Source: Antiquaquibacter metalliresistens
GTDB lineage: Bacteria; Actinomycetota; Actinomycetes; Actinomycetales; Microbacteriaceae
Direction of reading: 5' to 3'
Assembly (NCBI RefSeq): GCF_029211225.1
Contig: NZ_JARGEM010000008.1
Span: 1-64,000, forward strand
DNA length: 64,000 nt
Each line of letters begins with the position of its first letter. The first letter of the stretch is position 1. This document shows positions 41,426 to 51,317 of this stretch, one piece after another. The notes below the pieces were generated by a model that was not told the DNA's origin, did no database searches, and worked only from the letters and a program-made list of their open reading frames with translations. Both the position numbers and the translations under genes were made by a program.

Positions 41426-42796
41426 GTGGTAGACCCGTCCGAACCCGTCGTGCTCGCCGATCCGGAAGTGATCGCCGGCCTCGACTATTGGCGGACTCTG
41501 CCGATCAAGCAGCAGCCGGAGTGGCCTGACGCGGATGCGGTGGGCGCGGCATCCGCGAAGATCGCGACCCTGCCCCCGCTGGTCTTCGCCGGCGAGGTGG
41601 ATATCCTGCGCGAGCGGCTGGCGCGCGCCGCGCGCGGTGACGCCTTCCTGCTGCAGGGCGGCGACTGCGCCGAGACCTTCGCCGGTGCGACGGCCGAGAA
41701 CATCCGCAACCGGGTCAAGACGATCCTGCAGATGGCGGTCGTGCTCACCTACGGCGCATCCAAGCCGATCGTGAAGATGGGCCGCATGGCCGGTCAGTTC
41801 GCGAAGCCGCGATCGAGCGACACCGAGACCCGTGGGGATGTCACGCTGCCGGCCTACCGTGGCGACATCGTCAACGGCTACGACTTCACCCCCGAGTCGC
41901 GGCGCGCCGATCCGGACCGTCTGGTCGAGGGCTACCACACGGCCGCCTCGACCCTCAATCTCGTGCGCGCCTTCACCCAGGGCGGGTTCGCGGATCTGCG
42001 CATGGTGCACTCCTGGAACAAGGGCTTCGCGCAGAACCCCGCGAACCACCGCTACGAGAAGGTCGCGAACGAGATCGACCGCGCCATCAAGTTCATGGAG
42101 GCGGCAGGGGCCGACTTCGACGAGCTCAAGCGGGTCGAGTTCTACTCGAGCCACGAGGGTCTGCTCATGGATTACGAGCGGCCGATGACGCGCATCGACT
42201 CCCGTACCGGCACGCCGTACAACACCAGCGCCCACTTCCTGTGGATCGGTGAGCGCACCCGCGACCTCGACGGCGCGCACGTCGACTACTTCTCGCGAGT
42301 GCGCAATCCGATCGGCGTCAAGCTCGGTCCGACCACGTCGGCCGACGACATGGAGCGCCTGATCGACAAGCTCGACCCCGAGCGGGAGCCCGGCCGCCTG
42401 ACCTTCATCACTCGCATGGGTGCCGGCAAGGTGCGCGACGCGCTGCCGCCGCTGCTCGAGGCGATCAAGGGCATGGAGGCGATGCCGTTGTGGGTCGCCG
42501 ACCCCATGCACGGCAACGGGCTCACCACGCCGACCGGCTACAAGACGCGCCGCTTCGACGATGTGGTCGACGAGGTCAAGGGCTTCTTCGAGTCGCATCG
42601 CGCTGCGGGCACGTACCCGGGCGGCATCCACATCGAGCTCACCGGCGACGACGTCACGGAGTGTCTGGGCGGTTCGGAGCAGATCGACGAGGCCACCCTC
42701 GCGACGCGCTACGAGTCGCTGTGCGACCCGCGGCTCAATCACATGCAGTCGCTCGAGCTCGCGTTCCTGGTTGCCGAGGAGCTCGTCGCGTTCTGA
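41426..42796 (+). CDS. Class II 3-deoxy-D-arabino-heptulosonate 7-phosphate (DAHP) synthase
   Basis: 456 residues from GTG 41426 behind AAGGAA; TAGGCT at 41379-41384 gives a leader of about 35 nt. An upstream in-frame GTG at 41396 would add 10 residues. Class II (plant-type) markers: LLQGGDCAETF, KPIVKMGRMAGQFAKPRSS, EGYHTAASTLNLVRAF, YSSHEGLLMDYE and GGSEQIDE. It makes DAHP from phosphoenolpyruvate and erythrose-4-phosphate, the first step of the shikimate pathway. Confidence 0.95.
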   Translation: MVDPSEPVVLADPEVIAGLDYWRTLPIKQQPEWPDADAVGAASAKIATLPPLVFAGEVDILRERLARAARGDAFLLQGGDCAETFAGATAENIRNRVKTILQMAVVLTYGASKPIVKMGRMAGQFAKPRSSDTETRGDVTLPAYRGDIVNGYDFTPESRRADPDRLVEGYHTAASTLNLVRAFTQGGFADLRMVHSWNKGFAQNPANHRYEKVANEIDRAIKFMEAAGADFDELKRVEFYSSHEGLLMDYERPMTRIDSRTGTPYNTSAHFLWIGERTRDLDGAHVDYFSRVRNPIGVKLGPTTSADDMERLIDKLDPEREPGRLTFITRMGAGKVRDALPPLLEAIKGMEAMPLWVADPMHGNGLTTPTGYKTRRFDDVVDEVKGFFESHRAAGTYPGGIHIELTGDDVTECLGGSEQIDEATLATRYESLCDPRLNHMQSLELAFLVAEELVAF

Positions 42797-42824
42797 GGTC
42801 GGTGCCGCACGCCATGCTGTCCGC

Positions 42825-43277
42825 ATGAGCGATTTCGACTTTCTGCACGGCGAGTGGGTTGTCACCAATACGCGGCTGCGCCAACTGTTCGCTGGCAGCG
42901 CCGACTGGTACCGGTTCGAAGCCACGATGTGGGTGCGTCCGCTCCTCGGTGGGATCGGCAACGTCGACGAGATGGATTGCCCCAGTGAGGGCTTCGCCGG
43001 TGCCACCATCCGCCTGCAGGACCAGCAGACCGGGGAGTGGTCGATCTACTGGGCCGACAGCACCACGGGCCGACTCTTCCCACCCGTGGTCGGGAGGTTC
43101 GCGAACGGGCGCGGTGACTTCTACGGCGATGACACCCACCTGGGTACGCCGGTCAGGGCGCATTTCATCTGGTCCGAGATCACCCCGACTTCGGCGCGAT
43201 GGGAGCAGGAGTTCTCCGCCGACGACGGCCAGACCTGGGAGCGAAACTGGGTGATGGAGTTCAGCAGAACCGGATGA
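42825..43277 (+). CDS. DUF1579-like conserved small protein
   Basis: 150 residues starting MSDFDFLHGEWVVTNTRLRQ. D-F-L-x-G-x-W at the start and the long run of beta strands with W-x-x-Y-W and W-E-Q-E-F-S resemble DUF1579/lipocalin-type barrels. CATGCT lies 6 nt before the ATG. Function unknown. Confidence 0.7.
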   Translation: MSDFDFLHGEWVVTNTRLRQLFAGSADWYRFEATMWVRPLLGGIGNVDEMDCPSEGFAGATIRLQDQQTGEWSIYWADSTTGRLFPPVVGRFANGRGDFYGDDTHLGTPVRAHFIWSEITPTSARWEQEFSADDGQTWERNWVMEFSRTG

Positions 43278-43301
43278 CCGCTCGGCAGTCGGGCCCGCGT
43301 T

Positions 43302-45230
<1,929 letters not shown>

Positions 45231-45236
45231 GCGTCG

Positions 45237-45242
45237 AGTCTA
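45237..45242 (-). promoter_or_regulatory. -10 element (TAGACT) for leaderless PASTA kinase
   Basis: On the minus strand, 6 nt before GTG 45230. Confidence 0.55.
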
Positions 45243-45306
45243 AAGTTCGCCGCATGTGTGGATGCCCCGGGACACGGCACACCGGCGGTTCGGTGGGTCG
45301 CGGGCT

Positions 45307-46758
45307 TCACCCGAGTTCGGCGAACCAGGCGCGCGCCGAGGCCTCCCATTTCGCGTACGCGTCCGGGTAGGCGGAGATCTGCACGCGCTGGGCCGCAACG
45401 GTGAGCGGCATGGTCTCCCAGCCGGCGATGTCCAGCAGGCCGCGCGTGTAGCCGGCGCGTCCCTGGTAGAACGTGTAGGCCGCGTGGCGCGGGTTCGTGA
45501 GCTCTTCCACCGTGCCCCAACCGGAGCTCGGTCGCTGCTGGAACAGCCCGACGGAGTCGCGGTCGCCCCAGGTGAGGTTGCGCAGGCTCGACTCCTGCAT
45601 CGCCGTCGCGAGTGCGATGATGATGCCGTAGTCGGGCACGCCCTGCTCGCGCCCCACCTGCACGATGATCGCCGCATTCGCGCGCATCTCATCGTTCAGG
45701 TACGTGATGGATCCGCCGCTCGAGGTGGGGACGGCGTTGAGCACGGGAGTCGTCGCACCCGGGATCACGAGGGTGCCGCCCGGGTGGATGACGCTGGACC
45801 AGTCCAGACCGTTCGCGTCGAGCAGCGCCTGCGTGGTGATGCCGAATGCGGCGGCGATGCCGGAGACGGTGTCTCCGGCGACGATGGTGTAGCTGCCGTC
45901 GGCCGGTGCGGCGGGCGCGGGCGGCGCGGGAGCGGGCGGGGCTTCGACCGGGGGTGCGACCTCGACGACGGGTTCGGTGACGACCGGCGCCGCATCGACG
46001 GCGGGCGTGTCATCCGCGGTCTGCTCCGGGGCGTCGCCCTCGGGCGCCGTCGCCTGCTGGGCGATGTCGTCGGGATGCACGACGCCCGGGATCGCGATGG
46101 TCTGCCCGGGATAGATGATGCTGCTCCACCCCAGTCCGTTCGCGGTGAGCACCGAGAGGGTGGAGACACCGAACCGGGCGGCGATGCCCGAGATCGTGTC
46201 GCCCGCGACGATCGTGTAGCGGCCGTTCGAGGCGGTGTCCGCAACGGCCGCGACCGGCGTGACGGGCCCGGAGGCGGAGAGCTTCAGTTCCTGGCCGGGG
46301 AAGATCAGCGACGACCAGCCCAGGCCGTTGAGCGCGAGCACGGAGGCCGTGGACAGCCCGAACCGGCCCGCGATGTCGCTGACGGTGTCGCCCGCGACCA
46401 CGCGGTAGGTGGTGGGCGGGGCGGTGACGGTCATGGTCTTGGCGATCGCGCTGGCGGTGCTGGCGACGGTCGCGTTCGCAGCCGCGATGGCCTGCTTGAC
46501 CGTGGCGCCGAGGCCGGATGCCGCGGCCTTCGGCTTCGGCGGACGCTTCGCCTCGGCGGACTCGACGGCACCGCCGACGTTGAGCATCGTCGCGGCCATC
46601 GACCCCACGAGCAGGATCGGCACGGTGTGTCGCACACCGCGCGCGATGCGTGCGTGCTCGCGGCTGCGCTGATGCTGACCGTCCTCGGCGGGGATGTTGG
46701 GCACGAGTCCGGCGAACACCGTCCGTGCCGAATCCCCCTGGCTTCGATCCTCGTTCAT
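45307..46758 (-). CDS. Three-LysM protein with a C-terminal transglycosylase-like domain
   Basis: 483 residues from ATG 46758, with GGAG 9 nt upstream. A long cytoplasmic N-terminus precedes one transmembrane segment (about 44-62). Three LysM modules at about 117-160, 177-222 and 287-330 each have Y-x-(V)-x-(A)-G-D-T and (L)-N-G-L-x-W. The end (about 345-483) resembles lytic-transglycosylase-like domains (AMQESSLRN, SVGLFQQRPSSGWG). It should bind and possibly cut peptidoglycan outside the cell. Neighbour of the PASTA kinase. Confidence 0.85.
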   Translation of the reverse strand: MNEDRSQGDSARTVFAGLVPNIPAEDGQHQRSREHARIARGVRHTVPILLVGSMAATMLNVGGAVESAEAKRPPKPKAAASGLGATVKQAIAAANATVASTASAIAKTMTVTAPPTTYRVVAGDTVSDIAGRFGLSTASVLALNGLGWSSLIFPGQELKLSASGPVTPVAAVADTASNGRYTIVAGDTISGIAARFGVSTLSVLTANGLGWSSIIYPGQTIAIPGVVHPDDIAQQATAPEGDAPEQTADDTPAVDAAPVVTEPVVEVAPPVEAPPAPAPPAPAAPADGSYTIVAGDTVSGIAAAFGITTQALLDANGLDWSSVIHPGGTLVIPGATTPVLNAVPTSSGGSITYLNDEMRANAAIIVQVGREQGVPDYGIIIALATAMQESSLRNLTWGDRDSVGLFQQRPSSGWGTVEELTNPRHAAYTFYQGRAGYTRGLLDIAGWETMPLTVAAQRVQISAYPDAYAKWEASARAWFAELG

Positions 46759-46844
46759 GTCTCCAGCTCCCCGGCCCGAGAGGTAGGTGCCTTCGAGTTG
46801 ACGGCACCGAACTACCAACGTGTCACAGAACCATTAAGGAGTCA

Positions 46845-46859
46845 ACCAATGTTATTGGT
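46845..46859. promoter_or_regulatory. AT-rich inverted repeat between LysM and Rv2175c-like genes
   Basis: ACCAAT-GTT-ATTGGT, in an AT-rich patch of a GC-rich divergent gap. Possible operator; no protein can be named. Confidence 0.3.
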
Positions 46860-46942
46860 GTGATTTGAATTTACTTGTTCGAAACATTCGCACCTCCGCG
46901 CTCTTGCGGTGCGAGAGCGCTCGGACATGAAAGTCTTGAGGG

Positions 46943-47284
46943 GTGACAGAACTTCCAGCCGTCACCTGGCTGACGATTCCCGACCTGACCGAACTGCTCG
47001 GCCTCAAGGTGAGCCAGGTGCGCCGTCTCATCGAGGACCGCGCACTGCTCGCGACCAGGGTCGACGGCATCTGGAAGGTTCCCGAGCAGTTCATCGCGAA
47101 CGGGGAGGTCGTCCACGAGCTCAAAGGCACCCTGATGGTGCTCGGCGACGCCGGCTACAACGACGACGAGGCGATGCACTGGCTGCTGAGCCCGGAGGAG
47201 AGCCTCGGGGTCTCGCCGATCGACGCCCTGCGCGCCGGACGCAAGGCCGAGGTGCGTCGGGTCGCGCAGGCCCTCGGATTCTGA
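46943..47284 (+). CDS. Rv2175c-like DNA-binding protein
   Basis: 113 residues from GTG. An N-terminal winged helix-turn-helix (WLTIPDLTELLGLKVSQVRRLIEDRALLATRVDGIWKVP) and a C-terminal helical block (LMVLGDAGYNDDEAMHWLLSPEESLG, then RAGRKAEVRRVAQALGF) match Rv2175c, a DNA-binding substrate of kinase PknL in Mycobacterium. Here too a kinase gene is nearby. GAAAGT lies 8 nt before the GTG. Confidence 0.85.
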   Translation: MTELPAVTWLTIPDLTELLGLKVSQVRRLIEDRALLATRVDGIWKVPEQFIANGEVVHELKGTLMVLGDAGYNDDEAMHWLLSPEESLGVSPIDALRAGRKAEVRRVAQALGF

Positions 47285-47307
47285 GGGCGGTCAGGTGCTG
47301 AGAGCGG

Positions 47308-48429
47308 TCAGGCCACCCGACGCGTGACCGTCTCGGCGAGTTCGGCGAGGTGCGCCCTGGCGGAGGCCGTCAACGGCGCCCCGGCGAGCGCTTCGCGGGC
47401 CTGACGCACGTTCGCCTCGATGACCCGCTCGACCTGGGCCACCGCACCGCAGTCGCGCAGGGCGGTGCGGATCATCTCCACCTGCTGCGCGTCGAGCTCG
47501 GGATCGCCCAGCAGCTCATCGATCAGGTTGCGGGCTGCCGTCGGCAGGGCCTGTCTGGCCAGCGCGATCAGCACGGTGCGCTTGCCCTCGCGCAGATCGT
47601 CTCCGGCCGGCTTTCCGGTGACCGAGGGATCCCCGAACACGCCGAGCAGGTCGTCGCGCAGCTGGTAGGCGATGCCGAGGGGAAGCCCGAACGCGCGCAG
47701 CGCCGCGAGCTGGGCCAGACTCGCCCCGCCGAGTGCCCCGCCGATCGCCAGCGGCGCTTCGATGCTGTACTTCGCGGATTTGTAGACGATCACCCGCTGT
47801 GCCCGCGGGATCGCCTCCGATTCCGGCTGGGTCACCCAGGCGTGCTCCTCGAGGATGTCGAGATACTGCCCGGCCATGACCTCGGTGCGCATGCGAGCGA
47901 ACTCCGCGCGGCCGGCGCGTGCGGCATCCCCGCTGCCGAGGGAGGCCGTGCCGCGGTCGAAGAGCTCGTCGCTCCAGCCCAGCAGCAGATCGCCCAGCAG
48001 CAGTGCCGCGGATTCGCCGAACTGCGACGCGCTCCCGGCCCAGCCGGCGCGGCGATGGTGCTCCTCGAACTGGCGGTGCGTGGAGAGGGCGCCGCGCCGG
48101 GTGTCCGAGCGGTCCATGATGTCGTCGTGCACGAGCGCGGCTGCGTGGAACAGCTCGAGTGCCGCCGCGGCATCCACGATGCCCGGGAGGTCGGCCGAGA
48201 CGTCCTCGTCCGGCAGGGGGTCGAAGCCGTCGCCGGCGGCACGCACGGACTGCCAGCCCCAGTAGCAGAACAGCGCCCGGAAACGCTTGCCTCCGGCGAG
48301 GAACGCAGCGGCGGCATCCGTGAACTGCAGGAGTTCGGGAGCGATCTCACCGAACTCGGCGGCACGCGCCGCGAGGAACGAATCGACGGACTGTTGTACG
48401 AGATCGACTAACCGGGTACTCTCAGCCAC
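47308..48429 (-). CDS. Polyprenyl diphosphate synthase (IdsA-like)
   Basis: 373 residues from GTG. GKRFR lies at 47-51, the first Asp-rich motif D-D-I-M-D at 102-106, and the second as D-D-L-L-G-V-F-G-D. These bind Mg2+ and the allylic diphosphate. Chain length is not certain; longer products feed undecaprenyl carrier or menaquinone. It is convergent with the Rv2175c-like gene. Confidence 0.92.
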   Translation of the reverse strand: MAESTRLVDLVQQSVDSFLAARAAEFGEIAPELLQFTDAAAAFLAGGKRFRALFCYWGWQSVRAAGDGFDPLPDEDVSADLPGIVDAAAALELFHAAALVHDDIMDRSDTRRGALSTHRQFEEHHRRAGWAGSASQFGESAALLLGDLLLGWSDELFDRGTASLGSGDAARAGRAEFARMRTEVMAGQYLDILEEHAWVTQPESEAIPRAQRVIVYKSAKYSIEAPLAIGGALGGASLAQLAALRAFGLPLGIAYQLRDDLLGVFGDPSVTGKPAGDDLREGKRTVLIALARQALPTAARNLIDELLGDPELDAQQVEMIRTALRDCGAVAQVERVIEANVRQAREALAGAPLTASARAHLAELAETVTRRVA

Positions 48430-48435
48430 TTGCCT

Positions 48436-48464
48436 AGCCTAGCCAGGTGAGCGAGGCGTACTAT
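48436..48464. promoter_or_regulatory. Overlapping divergent promoters
   Basis: TAGGCT on the minus strand (48436-48441) is 6 nt from GTG 48429. TACTAT on the plus strand (48459-48464), 17 nt away, serves the DUF3040 gene. The -35 position of the latter coincides with the -10 of the former. Confidence 0.5.
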
Positions 48465-48503
48465 GAGCGAGTACGCACCAGCCCGAGCCTTGAGGGGAAC
48501 AGG

Positions 48504-48878
48504 ATGCCACTTTCCGAGCAGGAGCAGCGCCTCCTGGAAGAAATGGAGCGCAGCCTCTATCAGAACGACGCCGACTTCGTCGCGACCGTCAGCCCTCGCA
48601 GAGGCCGCCCGAACTACACGATCGTCGTCGTGGGCGTGCTCGTTGCCGTGCTGGGCATCGGCCTGCTGGTCACCGGGGTCATCATCCAGCAGCCGCTCGT
48701 CGGCGTGCTCGGCTTCGCCGTGATGTTCGTCGGCGTGCTGCTCGCGGTGGCCCCGCCTCGTCGGGAAGCCGGCGAGCCCGCTGCCTCCTCGCGCACCACG
48801 ACCCGTTCCGGAGGCGGCAGCCGCTTCATGGACACGCTGAACGACCGCTGGGACCGCCGCCAGGAGGGCCGCGACTAG
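48504..48878 (+). CDS. DUF3040 membrane protein
   Basis: 124 residues from an ATG after GAGGGGAAC. It starts MPLSEQEQRLLEEMERSLYQ, the DUF3040 signature, followed by two helices (YTIVVVGVLVAVLGIGLLVTG and VGVLGFAVMFVGVLLAVAP) and a charged tail. Common in actinobacteria upstream of mraZ. Function unknown. Confidence 0.92.
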   Translation: MPLSEQEQRLLEEMERSLYQNDADFVATVSPRRGRPNYTIVVVGVLVAVLGIGLLVTGVIIQQPLVGVLGFAVMFVGVLLAVAPPRREAGEPAASSRTTTRSGGGSRFMDTLNDRWDRRQEGRD

Positions 48879-48893
48879 CACCACGTCTTCCCG

Positions 48894-48927
48894 AAAGGGG
48901 GTCGATCTTCGGATCGGCCCCCTTTTT
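48894..48927 (+). terminator. Rho-independent terminator after the DUF3040 gene
   Basis: AAGGGGG/CCCCC(TT) stem with inner GATC-TTCG-GATC, followed by TTTTT. The next 340 nt to mraZ contain no gene, only repeats and the MraZ box. Confidence 0.85.
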
Positions 48928-48951
48928 CGTGCGCCCGCCCCGCATCCCGCT

Positions 48952-49000
48952 GCCTCCGCCTCCGCCTCCGCCTCCGCTCCGACTCCGCCTCCGCTCCGGC
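48952..49000 (+). repeat. Low-complexity CCGCCT-rich tract
   Basis: About 50 nt of imperfect (CCGCCT)n and (CCGCT)n. A GGAGGCGGAGGCGG run at 49072-49085 is its inverted counterpart, so the two can pair around the hairpin at 49007-49059. Confidence 0.7.
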
Positions 49001-49006
49001 GCCGCG

Positions 49007-49059
49007 AGTGTGCGGTTTCTGCCGGTGCAGCGCGCGCGGACCCGCAGAAACTGCACAGT
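49007..49059. repeat. Imperfect inverted repeat (REP-like) before mraZ
   Basis: AGTGTGCGGTTTCTGC (49007-49022) and GCAGAAACTGCACAGT (49044-49059) are reverse complements at 14 of 16 positions, around a 21-nt GC-rich loop. No second copy is seen in this window. Confidence 0.6.
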
Positions 49060-49116
49060 CGGGCGCTGCCGGGAGGCGGAGGCGGCGTGGGAGGGGTCTT
49101 GGAGTGGGATGGTCAT

Positions 49117-49225
49117 CCACTTTCCTCCACTAGGTTTCTCCGCGTACTTACTGGGATGTTGAGGCGAACCGGGGCACAATTCGCACGAAATCATAGGTTT
49201 CGTGGTTGAAAGTGGAGTAAAGTGG
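49117..49225 (+). promoter_or_regulatory. mraZ promoter region with MraZ-box repeats
   Basis: Three GTGG repeats of exact 10-bp period at 49202, 49212 and 49222 (AAAGTGGAGTAAAGTGGGGC at the last two) match the TGG-n7 spacing of the MraZ box. Another two CCAC units of 10-bp period lie at 49117 and 49127, the same box on the opposite strand. MraZ would bind here to control the whole dcw operon. Confidence 0.75.
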
Positions 49226-49268
49226 GGCAAACCTGAATCCTGGCCGGAGAACGAGGGGAGTGTGTGCT

Positions 49269-49700
49269 GTGTTCCTTGGCACCTACGCCCCGAAGCTCGA
49301 CGAAAAGGGGCGCGTCATCCTGCCGGCCAAATTCCGGGATGAGCTCTCCGGCGGCATGGTCGTCACCCGCGGTCAGGATCGCTGCCTCTACGTGTTCAGT
49401 CAGCGCGAGTTCGAGTCGGTCGTCGAGAAGATGCGGCAGGCTCCGGTCTCGAGCAAGCAGAGCCGCGACTTCCAGCGGCTGTTCCTCTCGGGGGCCAGCC
49501 AGGAGATCCCGGACAAGCAGAACCGCATCACCTTGCCGGTCTCGCTGCGCGAGTACGCGGGGCTCGAACGCGACCTCACCGTGATCGGTGCGGGCGGTCG
49601 CGCCGAGATCTGGGACACCGCCACCTGGGACGCGTACTACGAATCCACCGAATCCGAGTTCGTCAACACGTCGGAGGAGGTGTTCCCGGGCCTGTTCTAG
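49269..49700 (+). CDS. mraZ: Transcriptional regulator MraZ
   Basis: 143 residues from GTG 49269, the usual family length and N-terminus ([26 protein letters not shown]). The two SpoVT/AbrB-like halves show D-x-K-G-R and D-K-Q-N-R, the DNA-contact loops. MraZ binds its own promoter and represses the dcw cluster. GAGGGGAG lies upstream. Confidence 0.96.
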   Translation: MFLGTYAPKLDEKGRVILPAKFRDELSGGMVVTRGQDRCLYVFSQREFESVVEKMRQAPVSSKQSRDFQRLFLSGASQEIPDKQNRITLPVSLREYAGLERDLTVIGAGGRAEIWDTATWDAYYESTESEFVNTSEEVFPGLF

Positions 49701-49802
49701 GCCCCCTGATGCCGACCCTCAGCCGTACGCCCTGACTCCACTTCCCCGGAGCCAGGTCGCAACGGATGGGGATCAGCATCCGGGGACCGGACCCACACGA
49801 TC

Positions 49803-50753
49803 ATGGCGACCAACGACATCCACACTCCCGTGCTGCTCGAGCGCACCGTCGAGCTGCTCGCGCCCGCCCTCGAGCGCGACGGCGCGGTGCTCGTCGACGC
49901 GACCCTGGGCATGGGCGGGCACGCCGAGGCGTTCCTGCAGCGCTTCCCGCGCCTGACGCTCGTGGGCATCGACCGGGACACCGACGCCCTGGCCATCGCG
50001 GGGGAGCGCCTCGCGCCGTTCGCCGACCGCATCCACCTCGTGCATGCCGTGTACGACGAGCTGCCGGGCGTGCTGCGCGACCTCGGCATCACGGCGGTCG
50101 AGGGCATCCTCTTCGATCTCGGCGTCTCGTCGCTGCAGCTCGATCGCACCGAGCGCGGATTCTCCTACTCGCAGGATGCCCCGCTCGACATGCGCATGGA
50201 TGCCACGAACGAGCGCACCGCGGCCCTCATCCTCGCCACCTACTCCGAGTCCGAGCTGCGGCGCATCTTCTACGACTACGGCGACGAGAAGCTCGCGCCC
50301 CGATACGCGAGCCGCATCGTGCAGCAGCGGACGGAGCGGCCGCTGGAGACCTCGGCCCAACTCGTGGAGCTGATCATCGCCGCCACGCCGGCCGCCGCCC
50401 AGCGGGCCGGTCATCCGGCCAAGCGCGTGTTCCAGGCGCTGCGCATCGAGGTCAACCAGGAACTCGCGGTGCTCGAGCGTGCCATCCCCGCCGCCATCGA
50501 CGCCCTCGCGCTCGGCGGTCGCATGGTCGTGCTCTCGTACCAGTCGCTCGAGGATCGCATCGTCAAGCGCGCCCTCCAGGCGCGTTCGACCTCCACCGCG
50601 CCGGCCGGCCTGCCGGTCGAGCTGCCCGAGCACCGACCGGAGCTGAAGCTGCTCGTGCGCGGTGCGGAGCTCGCCGGTGACGAGGAGCGCGCCAGCAACC
50701 CGCGGGCGACGCCGGTGCGGTTGCGCGCCGTGGAACGGGTGCGTGCGGCATGA
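49803..50753 (+). CDS. rsmH: 16S rRNA (cytosine1402-N4)-methyltransferase RsmH
   Basis: 316 residues. [13 protein letters not shown] opens the fold, followed by [18 protein letters not shown] (SAM binding), [14 protein letters not shown] and [18 protein letters not shown]. It methylates N4 of C1402 in 16S rRNA. A 102-nt gap separates it from mraZ; its stop overlaps the ftsL start (ATGA). Confidence 0.96.
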   Translation: MATNDIHTPVLLERTVELLAPALERDGAVLVDATLGMGGHAEAFLQRFPRLTLVGIDRDTDALAIAGERLAPFADRIHLVHAVYDELPGVLRDLGITAVEGILFDLGVSSLQLDRTERGFSYSQDAPLDMRMDATNERTAALILATYSESELRRIFYDYGDEKLAPRYASRIVQQRTERPLETSAQLVELIIAATPAAAQRAGHPAKRVFQALRIEVNQELAVLERAIPAAIDALALGGRMVVLSYQSLEDRIVKRALQARSTSTAPAGLPVELPEHRPELKLLVRGAELAGDEERASNPRATPVRLRAVERVRAA

Positions 50754-51310
50754 GCAACCTCGCCTACGCGCGTCCGGCCACGCGCCCCACCACCCGCCCG
50801 GCGGAGCGTCCGCCGCTGCAGGTCGTCACGACCCGAGCGCAGCGCAGGGCACGACCGAAGGTCGCCTACGCGGTCGTCACGGTCGCGAGCCTGTTCCTGA
50901 TCTTCGCGGCGCAACTGCTGCTGAGCATCGTCGTCTCCGACGGGGCGTACCAGATCCAGTCGCTGCAGACGCAGCAGAAGGAGTTGCTGCGCAGCGAGCA
51001 GTCGCTGCAGGAGCAGCTCGCCGTGCTCGCCTCCACCCAGAACCTCGCGGCGCAGGCCGCGCACCTGGGCATGGTGCCGAACCCGGGGCGCCCCTACTCG
51101 CTCGACCTGTCGACGGGTGCCATCTTCGAGGTGCCAGGCAGCGCCGTGCCGTGCGGCGGCACGTGCAATCTCGTGCCCAACGCGATGCTCAGCGGTGTCG
51201 CGCTGGTGAACCCCGAAGCGCCGCAGGGCGCAGCGGGCACCGTGGTTGTGCCCCCGCCGACGGCCCCGTCGACCACCGTCGACGAGATCCCGACACCCGT
51301 GACGCACTGA
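50750..51310 (+). CDS. ftsL: FtsL-like septal protein
   Basis: 186 residues. A disordered basic N-terminus precedes one transmembrane helix ([20 protein letters not shown]) and a coiled coil ([24 protein letters not shown]), the standard FtsL layout. Sequence is poorly conserved in this family, so position between rsmH and ftsI carries most of the assignment. It should help recruit FtsB/FtsQ and the septal synthase. Confidence 0.8.
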   Translation: MSNLAYARPATRPTTRPAERPPLQVVTTRAQRRARPKVAYAVVTVASLFLIFAAQLLLSIVVSDGAYQIQSLQTQQKELLRSEQSLQEQLAVLASTQNLAAQAAHLGMVPNPGRPYSLDLSTGAIFEVPGSAVPCGGTCNLVPNAMLSGVALVNPEAPQGAAGTVVVPPPTAPSTTVDEIPTPVTH

Positions 51311-51317
51311 GGCCCTC

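Noticed and set aside
46759-46942. c-di-AMP (ydaO-type) riboswitch before the LysM gene
   Set aside because: Cell-wall hydrolase genes in actinobacteria can carry one, but I could not find the conserved GGA-rich core and pseudoknot pairings in this short gap.
48952-49000. CRISPR-like repetition in the CCGCCT tract
   Set aside because: The units are 5-6 nt with no spacers, so this is simple low-complexity DNA.
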